Part shown: positions 1-6,090 of the stretch, in pieces
How positions within the stretch are numbered: the stretch's first letter is position 1
How the letters are laid out: every line of letters starts with the position of its first letter
Made by a program: the position numbers and the translations under genes
Origin: Tissierellales bacterium
GTDB lineage: Bacteria; Bacillota; Clostridia; Tissierellales; JASKZW01
Direction: 5' to 3'
Assembly: GCA_030152145.1 (NCBI GenBank)
Contig: JASLIL010000072.1
Coordinates: 1-18,280 of the forward strand
Length of the DNA: 18,280 bases
Notes under the pieces: model-generated
What the model was told of the DNA's origin: nothing
Databases searched by the model: none
The model's input: only the letters and a program-made list of their open reading frames with translations

Positions 1-41
1 ACAGTAAGGCTTATTAACCCTATTAATAACTTTTTTTTCAT
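1..41 (-). CDS. Start of an exported protein gene (partial, runs off the left edge)
   Basis: Only the first 13 complete codons are visible, reading MKKKLLIGLISLT. Three lysines followed by a hydrophobic run are the beginning of a Sec signal peptide or lipoprotein leader. The start is well supported: an AAGGAGGGGG ribosome site at 47-56 lies six bases before the ATG (39-41), and an extended -10 box (TGATATAAT, 68-76 on this strand) lies upstream at a sensible distance. The gene is divergent from the ABC transporter operon at 255 and shares a palindromic operator-like sequence with it. The product cannot be named, because the mature protein lies outside the window. Confidence 0.7.
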   Translation of the reverse strand, partial: MKKKLLIGLISLT

Positions 42-67
42 AAAATCCCCCTCCTTATATAAATATG

Positions 68-76
68 ATTATATCA
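68..76 (-). promoter_or_regulatory. Extended -10 promoter for the leftward exported-protein gene
   Basis: Read on the minus strand, the sequence is TGATATAAT, a perfect TGnTATAAT extended -10 element. Transcription would begin near position 61, giving a leader of about 20 bases before the ATG at 41. No good -35 hexamer is present at the usual distance, which fits an extended -10 promoter. The palindrome at 76-99 begins at its upstream edge. Confidence 0.5.
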
Positions 77-99
77 CTTTTCAAATAGATTTGAAAAGT
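76..99. promoter_or_regulatory. Perfect palindrome, probable operator in the divergent promoter region
   Basis: Two perfect 11-base inverted arms (ACTTTTCAAAT and its complement) are separated by AG. The right arm contains the -35 hexamer TTGAAA of the rightward promoter, and the left arm abuts the extended -10 of the leftward promoter. A dimeric repressor bound here could close both promoters. The size resembles TetR- or MarR-family operators, but no regulator gene is seen in the window and the protein that binds is unknown. Confidence 0.55.
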
Positions 100-119
100 C
101 AGAATATACTAAGTAATAT
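91..119 (+). promoter_or_regulatory. Sigma-A-type promoter for the ABC transporter operon
   Basis: TTGAAA (91-96) and TAATAT (114-119) are separated by exactly 17 bases. Predicted transcription starts near 126, upstream of a ribosome site at 138-142 and of the ABC ATPase gene at 255. The -35 lies inside the palindrome at 76-99, so repression is the likely mode of control. A second TATAAT at 204-209 has no convincing -35. Confidence 0.5.
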
Positions 120-147
120 AGCTATCTATGAAATTAGAGGAGAAATT

Positions 148-258
148 TTGGCCTCAGGTAGGTATATGAGTAGAAATGGGGTAAAATATAAGATAGAATG
201 GAATATAATCTGTAAAATAATGGCAATATACTTGAAAGAGAAAGGAATTTTAAAATGA
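148..258 (+). CDS. Possible 36-codon leader ORF coupled to the ABC ATPase gene
   Basis: A TTG start at 148 is preceded by AGGAG (138-142) at five bases spacing. The frame encodes 36 residues and stops with a TGA at 256-258 that overlaps the ATG of the ABC ATPase (ATGA), the usual form of translational coupling. The peptide is basic and isoleucine-rich, with a hydrophobic stretch near residues 18-28, and matches no family I recognise. The same frame stays open leftward to the window edge, so it could also be the tail of a longer gene, but a good leftward gene start and promoters occupy that stretch. It may be a chance ORF in AT-rich DNA. Confidence 0.3.
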   Translation: MASGRYMSRNGVKYKIEWNIICKIMAIYLKEKGILK

Positions 259-959
259 GAAACTTTATTGAATTTAAGGATGTTAGCAAAATTTACAAGA
301 TGGGTGAAGTGGAAATTAAAGCATTGGACAAGATGTCCTTTTCTATAAATAAGGGAGAGTTTGTAATAATAGTAGGAGCCAGTGGAGCAGGTAAGTCAAC
401 TATCCTAAACATACTTGGTGGTATGGACTCACCTAGTAAGGGAGATATTATGGTTGATACTAGGAATATAAGCCAGTATTCAGATAAGGAGCTAACGGGC
501 TACAGAAGAGATGATATAGGCTTTGTCTTCCAGTTCTACAATCTGGTGCAAAACCTGACTGCCATAGAAAATATAGAGCTGGCTACAGAAATATGCAAGG
601 ATCCCTTTAAGCCAGAGGATATTTTAAGGAAGGTGGGCCTAAAGGACAGGGCCAACAACTTCCCCAGCCAACTTTCTGGTGGGGAGCAGCAAAGGGTAGC
701 CATAGCCCGTGCTTTGGCTAAAAACCCTAAGCTACTTCTTTGTGATGAGCCTACAGGAGCCCTGGACTACAAGACAGGTAAGTCCATACTCAAGCTCTTA
801 CAGGACACCAGCAGGGAGGAAAACATGACAGTAGTAGTAGTTACCCACAACCTAGCCATAGCACCTATGGCTGATAGGATTATAAAGGTTAAGAGTGGTA
901 GGGTAGAGGAAGAGAATATAAATATAGATCCTATGCCTGTTGAAAGGATAGAGTGGTAA
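255..959 (+). CDS. ABC transporter ATP-binding protein (MacB/LolD/SalX type)
   Basis: This 234-residue cytoplasmic ATPase has the complete nucleotide-binding set: Walker A GASGAGKST at 41-49, Q-loop Q93, signature LSGGEQQR at 140-147, Walker B ending in D164-E165, and the switch histidine H198 in VVTHN. The VFQFYNLVQNLTAIENIELA segment is typical of the MacB/LolD/SalX branch, which powers FtsX-fold permeases by mechanotransmission instead of classical transport. The permease gene follows with a few bases of overlap, so the two form one complex. The start has AAAGGA eight bases upstream. Members act in peptide or antibiotic resistance, lipoprotein release or envelope stress; the substrate cannot be told from this sequence. 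Confidence 0.93.
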   Translation: MRNFIEFKDVSKIYKMGEVEIKALDKMSFSINKGEFVIIVGASGAGKSTILNILGGMDSPSKGDIMVDTRNISQYSDKELTGYRRDDIGFVFQFYNLVQNLTAIENIELATEICKDPFKPEDILRKVGLKDRANNFPSQLSGGEQQRVAIARALAKNPKLLLCDEPTGALDYKTGKSILKLLQDTSREENMTVVVVTHNLAIAPMADRIIKVKSGRVEEENINIDPMPVERIEW

Positions 960-3900
960 AGATGAAGAGGACTTTAATAAAGGATAGCTTTAGGGAGGTC
1001 TATAAGTCTTTAGATAGGTTCATATCTATAGTTTTAATCATATCCCTAGGAGTAGGTTTCTTTGCAGGAATAAAGGCTACAGCCCCAGATATGAAGGCTA
1101 CAGCCCATGCCTACTACGAAGATCAGGCCCTAAATGATTTTTGGCTTATATCCAGTATGGGCTTTGAGGAAAAGGACAGGGAGGAATTGTCAAAGATTAG
1201 GGATGTCCGTCTAGTAAAGCTGGGACACACTATAGATGGGATCATAGAGGATGGGGACCAGTCTAAGGTTGTAAATATAAAAAGCCTGCCCCTAAGCCAG
1301 TCAGAGTATATAAATATTCCTGACTTGAAGGAGGGAAGATGGCCAGAGAAAAAGGGTGAGTGTATTTTAGAGTACACAAGCTTTCATGGAAAATACAAGG
1401 TAGGCGACCTGGTATCCCTAAGTTCTGGAAAGGATAGGGATCTAAAGGAGGACCTTGAGAATACTAATTTCAGGGTTGTAGGTTTTGCCAACTCCCCCCA
1501 ACACCTTACTATTGAAAGAAGTGGTAGCAGTATTGGTAATGGAAAGGTATCAGGTTTTATGCTGATTGGGGAGGAGGAATTTAAGTCAGACTACTACAGT
1601 GAAGCCTATTTAAAGACCTATAATATGGACAACTTAAATAGCTACTCTGATGAATACAAGGATTATTTAAAATCCATAGAGAAGGATGTAGAGCTGGCAG
1701 GAGAGAGGATTGGTCAAAGAAGACTGGACCAGCTAAAGGATGACCTGGAGAAGGACTATGACAAGGCTGACAAGGAGTTTAGGGATGAGATCCTAAAGGC
1801 AGAAAGAGAGCTGGAGAAGGCTAGACTGGACCTGGACCAGGCCAAGGACAAGCTTAAGGCTGGAGATAGGGACTATAAAAAGGGTCTAGATAAGCTGGAA
1901 ACGGAAATAGCCAAGGGAAGGTCTAGACTTGACCAGGAGGAAGTAAATCTTAATAAGGGCCAGGAAACCTATGAAAGGAACAAGGCTGACTTTGATAAAA
2001 AAAGGCCTAAGGCAGAGGCTAAGATAAAAGAGGGAGAGGCAGGCTTAAAAGAACTTAGGTCTGCCATAGCCCAGCTGGACAAGGGTCTGGAAGGACTTAA
2101 GCTTAAATTGGAAGGCCTTTTAGCCAGCCAGGAGGAAGAAGACAAGGAGGGTTTGGAGGCTGAAATCCAGGGCTTAAAAGCAGAAATTCAAGGGATGACA
2201 GAGGAAAGATCCAAGCTAGTAAAGCAGGCTCAGACCCTAGAGGGCCAGCTGGAAAAAGGTAAAAATGAATTGGCCTATGGAGAGAGGGAACTAGCCAAGG
2301 CCAAGAATAAGATAGACCTTGGAAGACAGGAAATAAAGTTGGCTAGGGACAGGCTTATAGCAGAGAAAAAGTCTGGTGAAAAGGAGCTTTCAAAGGCTAA
2401 AAAAGACCTGGATAGTGCCAGGGAAGAAATTTCCTCTGGAGAGAAGGACTATAAGAAGGGTCTGGAGGAACTGGACAAGGAAAGAAACAAGGGCGAGAGA
2501 GAGCTAAGAAAGTTTAGAAGGGAAATAGATAAGCTGGAAAAGCCAGAGTGGTATATAGTGAAGAGAACTGATACTAGGGACTATATAGATTTTGAAATGG
2601 CAGCTGATAGAATAGATGCTGTATCCAAGATCTTCCCTATATTCTTCTTCTTAATATCCCTTCTGGTCTGCCTAACTACCATGACCAGAATGGTAGATGA
2701 ACAGAGGGCCTATATAGGAAGTTTAAAGGCCTTGGGCTATGGAAACCTAAGTATTATGTCCAAGTATCTACTTTATGGCTTTGTAGCCAGTATTCTAGGA
2801 TCAGCCATAGGCTTGCTTGTGGGCTTTAAGGTTTTCCCAACAGTAATCTTTAATGCCTACAGAATGATGTATATTATGCCGGCAGTAATAGTGGAGTTTA
2901 ATAGAAAATATGCCCTAATATCTATACTGGCAGCAGTTTTAACAACAGGTCTAGCTTCCTATATAGCTGTTAGAAAGGAGCTTAAGGTTGTACCAGCCAG
3001 TCTTTTAAGGCCTAAGGCGCCTAAGGCAGGACATAGGATTTTCTTGGAGAAAATTAACTTTATATGGAAGAGAATGAAGTTCTCCCATAAGGTTACAGCT
3101 AGAAATATCTTTAGGTACAAGAAGAGACTTTTCATGACTGTTATAGGAGTAGCAGGTTGTACAGCCCTCCTTCTAGCAGGTTTTGGCCTAAAGGATAGTA
3201 TTATGAGCATAAGTATAAATCAGTTTGATCTTATCTCCAAGTACCAGTTGGCCATAGATGTAAATGATGGAATCTATGACCTGGAAAAAGATCCTATAAT
3301 GGAATTTATAGCTGAAGATTCAAGGATTGGAGATAGCATTTTAAGCTATGATAAATTAGTGGAGGCCATGGGCAAGGATGACAGCCCTAATTACAATGTA
3401 AACCTGGTAGTAACAGACTCAAAAATAGAGGACTTTATTCTTCTAAGGGATAGAAAGACCCATGAGCCTATAAAATTAAAGGCTGGGGAACTTGTAATAA
3501 CAGAGAAGCTATCAAGTCTTTTAGACCTATCTAAGGGTGATGATATAGAACTGAAGATAGAGGATGAAATTTACAAGTTCAAGGTAGCAGCCATAACTGA
3601 AAACTATGCCTACCACTATGTCTATATGGACAAGGAACTTTATGAAAAAACAATGGGAGAAAAAATAGAGTATAATCGTATATTGACCAAGCTAGATGAC
3701 AGCAGCAAGGAATTTGAGGAAAAGCTTTCAAAGGACCTTCTAAAGGTTGAGGATGTAACAGGGCTTACCTTTATGACTGGTCTAAGCAAGACTCTTAACG
3801 ATATGATAGGCAGTCTTGACTATGTAATGATGGTTCTTATAGTTTCTGCAGGAGCCTTGGCCTTTATAGTTCTCTACAATCTTACAAATATAAATATTAG

Positions 3901-4216
3901 TGAGAGAATGAGGGAGATAGCAACCATAAAGGTTCTGGGTTTCTATGATGGCGAGGTTTCAAGATATGTTTACAGGGAGAATAATATCCTAACCATAATA
4001 GGTATTCTACTAGGTTCTATCCTGGGTATCTTCCTTCACAGATTTATAATCTTAACCACAGAAATAGACATGATCATGTTTGGTAGAAATATAAGACCTA
4101 TATCCTTTGTCTACGGAGGACTTTTAACCCTGGTTTTCCTAGGACTAGTAAACTTTGTAATGCACTTTAAGCTTAAAAAGATAGATATGGTTGAGTCTCT
4201 AAAGTCAGTAGACTAG
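953..4216 (+). CDS. FtsX-family ABC permease with a large extracytoplasmic coiled coil
   Basis: This 1087-residue membrane protein has about eight predicted membrane segments: one near residues 23-43, three between about 560 and 672 (first FtsX domain), one at about 726-746, and three between about 955 and 1071 (second FtsX domain). Between segments 1 and 2 lies an outside loop of roughly 515 residues. Residues about 258-530 of it are almost pure charged heptads rich in Lys, Glu, Leu and Asp with no proline-rich breaks, a long coiled coil. Usual two-domain FtsX permeases are shorter and lack this. GTG at 953 overlaps the ATPase gene and has AAAGGA four bases upstream; ATG at 962 is the alternative start. 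It pairs with the preceding ATPase. Role in the envelope is inferred and substrate unknown. Confidence 0.9.
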   Translation: MVKMKRTLIKDSFREVYKSLDRFISIVLIISLGVGFFAGIKATAPDMKATAHAYYEDQALNDFWLISSMGFEEKDREELSKIRDVRLVKLGHTIDGIIEDGDQSKVVNIKSLPLSQSEYINIPDLKEGRWPEKKGECILEYTSFHGKYKVGDLVSLSSGKDRDLKEDLENTNFRVVGFANSPQHLTIERSGSSIGNGKVSGFMLIGEEEFKSDYYSEAYLKTYNMDNLNSYSDEYKDYLKSIEKDVELAGERIGQRRLDQLKDDLEKDYDKADKEFRDEILKAERELEKARLDLDQAKDKLKAGDRDYKKGLDKLETEIAKGRSRLDQEEVNLNKGQETYERNKADFDKKRPKAEAKIKEGEAGLKELRSAIAQLDKGLEGLKLKLEGLLASQEEEDKEGLEAEIQGLKAEIQGMTEERSKLVKQAQTLEGQLEKGKNELAYGERELAKAKNKIDLGRQEIKLARDRLIAEKKSGEKELSKAKKDLDSAREEISSGEKDYKKGLEELDKERNKGERELRKFRREIDKLEKPEWYIVKRTDTRDYIDFEMAADRIDAVSKIFPIFFFLISLLVCLTTMTRMVDEQRAYIGSLKALGYGNLSIMSKYLLYGFVASILGSAIGLLVGFKVFPTVIFNAYRMMYIMPAVIVEFNRKYALISILAAVLTTGLASYIAVRKELKVVPASLLRPKAPKAGHRIFLEKINFIWKRMKFSHKVTARNIFRYKKRLFMTVIGVAGCTALLLAGFGLKDSIMSISINQFDLISKYQLAIDVNDGIYDLEKDPIMEFIAEDSRIGDSILSYDKLVEAMGKDDSPNYNVNLVVTDSKIEDFILLRDRKTHEPIKLKAGELVITEKLSSLLDLSKGDDIELKIEDEIYKFKVAAITENYAYHYVYMDKELYEKTMGEKIEYNRILTKLDDSSKEFEEKLSKDLLKVEDVTGLTFMTGLSKTLNDMIGSLDYVMMVLIVSAGALAFIVLYNLTNINISERMREIATIKVLGFYDGEVSRYVYRENNILTIIGILLGSILGIFLHRFIILTTEIDMIMFGRNIRPISFVYGGLLTLVFLGLVNFVMHFKLKKIDMVESLKSVD

Positions 4217-4223
4217 AGACTTG

Positions 4224-4236
4224 ACCTCTGGGAGGT
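4224..4236 (+). promoter_or_regulatory. Short hairpin covering the ribosome site of the CmpB-like gene
   Basis: ACCTC (4224-4228) can pair with GAGGT (4232-4236) across a three-base loop, hiding the GGAGGTG ribosome site of the gene that starts at 4244. The stop codon of the permease is only seven bases upstream (4214-4216), so a terminating ribosome would open it. This would couple translation of the two genes. The stem is only five pairs and may be weak. Confidence 0.3.
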
Positions 4237-4243
4237 GTAAATA

Positions 4244-4966
4244 TTGGATAGAACCATGTTAGGATATTTATTTTTAACCTTTATAGCCTACTCTTTTCTA
4301 GGTTGGCTTTTGGAGGTAGTTTTTCACATATACACAGAGAAGAGACTTATAAACAGAGGCTTTCTTCATGGTCCCCTATGTCCTATATATGGAACTGGGG
4401 CCATAATAATAATATTTTTCCTAGATGGAGTTAAGGACAATTTCCTCTATCTTTTTCTAGGTGGAGTAGTTCTTACTTCGGTTTTGGAATATATAACAGG
4501 CTATGTTTTGGAGAAGATTTTCAATACCAAGTGGTGGGACTACAGCAATGATAAATTTAATCTAAATGGCTATATAAGCCTGAGTTTCTCCTTGGCCTGG
4601 GGTCTGGGGGGAGTCTTTTTAATGAGGGTCTTACAGCCGGAAATTCAGGGACTGCTGGACCTAATACCCTTTAAGTATGTAGAACCCCTGGCAGCCAGCT
4701 TATTTTTAATTTTTGGCTTTGATCTTATTCTTACAGTGTCATCTATGATTTCCTTTAGGGATGTTCTTAAGGAGTTAAGAGAATTACAGACTATTATAGA
4801 GGACAAGAGGGACAGGGTAGAGTGGGACAATGTCCTAAGCAAGAAATTAGCTAGCCTGAATACCAAGTTGGAGAAAAGGCACAGGGAACTTTTAAGGGCC
4901 TACCCAAATCTTTCAACTAATGAGATCAAGGAAAGACTTAGGGAGTTTAAAAATAGAAAATTATAG
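4244..4966 (+). CDS. CmpB-family integral membrane protein (PF06541, putative ABC-transporter type IV)
   Basis: The 240-residue protein begins with a membrane helix followed by GWLLEVVFH, then NRGFLHGPLCPIYGTGA, the hallmark of the CmpB-like family (PF06541, COG4905). About five to six membrane helices occupy residues 1-175, and a charged helical tail of about 65 residues (rich in Lys, Arg and Glu) ends the protein on the cytoplasmic side. The family is labelled a putative ABC transporter permease, but its biochemical role is not established. The TTG start is chosen because GGGAGGTG lies six bases before it, while the next ATG (4256) would be 18 bases away. It is 27 bases downstream of the FtsX permease and closes the operon, so it may modify or partner that complex. 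Confidence 0.85.
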   Translation: MDRTMLGYLFLTFIAYSFLGWLLEVVFHIYTEKRLINRGFLHGPLCPIYGTGAIIIIFFLDGVKDNFLYLFLGGVVLTSVLEYITGYVLEKIFNTKWWDYSNDKFNLNGYISLSFSLAWGLGGVFLMRVLQPEIQGLLDLIPFKYVEPLAASLFLIFGFDLILTVSSMISFRDVLKELRELQTIIEDKRDRVEWDNVLSKKLASLNTKLEKRHRELLRAYPNLSTNEIKERLREFKNRKL

Positions 4967-4971
4967 ATAAA

Positions 4972-5009
4972 GGAGCTATCATAACTGGGTTATGGATAGC
5001 TCCCTTTTT
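4972..5009. terminator. Bidirectional intrinsic terminator between convergent genes
   Basis: GGAGCTATC-ATAAC pairs with GTTAT-G-GATAGCTCC (4972-5003), a 14-pair stem with one bulged base and a tight TGG loop. It is followed by a T run on the plus strand (5005-5009) and by T-rich sequence on the minus strand. It ends the CmpB-like gene from the left and the leftward acidic protein gene from the right. Confidence 0.85.
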
Positions 5010-5493
5010 ATATAAGGCTTTTTTCCTGGTCCTTTAAGACTTCAAGCTCAGAAATTTCTATTAAATAAAACTCATCTTCTCCAAAGTCTATAAATTTAAG
5101 GCTTCCCTGACAGCTTAGAAGGGTATTTTGCTCTATGCTATCTGACATTTCAAAGAAGTCTGGATAGTCTTGGAAGTAGACTGAAGCGTAGAAGCTTTCA
5201 CAGAAGGTATCCCCATGGTAGAATTCCAGCTTGTTTCCCAGAAACTCCTCTGTTAGAGGATCTGTAATTACGGATACATTGTGGAGATTGCCTTGGAAGA
5301 GGACTTGATTTCCATCTAAGATATCCTCTACAAAGTACTTCATAAAGTCAAAGTGGTCTTCCTCATCCACCTCCTCCTCTACAAAGTCAGTTAGATCGTA
5401 AACCTTATATAGGTTGTCCTCTACAGTTTCACTGTAGTCATAGCCTTCTAGAAAGTCCCTGTAGTAGCCTCTTAATTTATCGATATTTGCCAT
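5008..5493 (-). CDS. Acidic protein of unknown function (161 aa)
   Basis: I do not recognise this protein. The start is placed at the ATG at 5491-5493, because an ATG 15 bases upstream (5508) would put the GAGGTGAT ribosome site (5497-5504) inside the coding sequence. The 161 residues are strongly acidic (for example FVEEEVDEEDHFDF at about 37-50), with many Phe and Tyr, no signal peptide and no membrane helix, so it should be a soluble cytoplasmic protein. The mix of short beta-like stretches and acidic helices suggests a compact fold. It is transcribed divergently from another acidic protein of nearly the same length at 5575. No catalytic motif is visible. Confidence 0.75.
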   Translation of the reverse strand: MANIDKLRGYYRDFLEGYDYSETVEDNLYKVYDLTDFVEEEVDEEDHFDFMKYFVEDILDGNQVLFQGNLHNVSVITDPLTEEFLGNKLEFYHGDTFCESFYASVYFQDYPDFFEMSDSIEQNTLLSCQGSLKFIDFGEDEFYLIEISELEVLKDQEKSLI

Positions 5494-5517
5494 TCTATCA
5501 CCTCGCATTATATGAAA

Positions 5518-5526
5518 ATTATAACA
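5518..5526 (-). promoter_or_regulatory. Extended -10 promoter for the leftward acidic protein gene
   Basis: The minus strand reads TGTTATAAT, a perfect extended -10. Transcription would start near 5511, just upstream of the ribosome site at 5497-5504. A TTTACA on the same strand at 5546-5551 is too far (22 bases) to be a standard -35. The whole divergent gap 5494-5574 is very AT-rich; TATAAT boxes at 5534-5539 or 5554-5559 may serve the rightward gene at 5575, but neither has a clear -35. Confidence 0.4.
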
Positions 5527-5574
5527 TATATTATATAATTAAAGCTGTAAATATATAATAGGACAGGTGATTTT

Positions 5575-6057
5575 ATGAAGGAAGATAAGATTTTACAAGA
5601 ATTTTTAAGCCTAATGTATTTTAGCCCCATAGTAAGTATAATGGTTTTTGATGAAATCAAGGAGGGCTTAGACTCTAAGGAAAGAGATTACTTTGGCTAT
5701 ATATCCAAGGGCCAGGTGGAAATAGAGGCTATCTACTATGAAGAGAAGGTGCTGGAGGATCTGGAAAGGAAGACTATCTACCTAGACCTTCAGTCAGAAG
5801 GGGAACTGGATGGATATGGAATAGTAGATTTTTGCAGCATCTACCAAGGAAATCCAGCCTTCCACAGCTACAGACTCTTATTTACCAAGGGGAGAGGAAG
5901 GGAACTATCCTGGTATGATCTAACCAGCAATCTAATAAACCTACTTTCTACAGATTTCCTATCAGACCAGGACAGGCAGCATATAGGAAGGTTTTTAAAT
6001 CTCATTAGGGAGGATTATATCTACCTTAACCCTCTTTTGAAGATGAATATAGAATAA
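5575..6057 (+). CDS. Acidic protein of unknown function (160 aa)
   Basis: I do not recognise this protein. It has 160 residues, a charged N-terminal helix, no signal peptide and no clear membrane helix, so it is probably cytoplasmic. The middle (about 45-110) alternates hydrophobic and polar residues as in a beta-sheet domain, and the C-terminal 50 residues look helical. AGGTGA (5565-5570) lies four bases before the ATG. It stands alone between the divergent acidic gene at 5493 and the terminator at 6060-6090, so it is probably monocistronic. Its size and acidity resemble the neighbour, but I see no convincing sequence similarity between the two. Confidence 0.75.
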   Translation: MKEDKILQEFLSLMYFSPIVSIMVFDEIKEGLDSKERDYFGYISKGQVEIEAIYYEEKVLEDLERKTIYLDLQSEGELDGYGIVDFCSIYQGNPAFHSYRLLFTKGRGRELSWYDLTSNLINLLSTDFLSDQDRQHIGRFLNLIREDYIYLNPLLKMNIE

Positions 6058-6059
6058 GA

Positions 6060-6090
6060 AAAAACCTAGTAGCAGGGCTACTAGGTTTTT
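6060..6090. terminator. Bidirectional intrinsic terminator
   Basis: AAAAACCTAGTAGC and its perfect complement flank an AGG loop, giving a 14-pair stem with an A run before and a T run after it. It therefore works in both directions and serves the gene ending at 6057 and the ABC exporter operon whose last stop codon is at 6091-6093. Confidence 0.85.

Noticed and set aside
1123..1377. Antisense ORF inside the permease gene
   Set aside because: It is a shadow frame of a strongly supported coding region, with no ribosome site or recognisable product; the same holds for the other antisense ORFs in the window.
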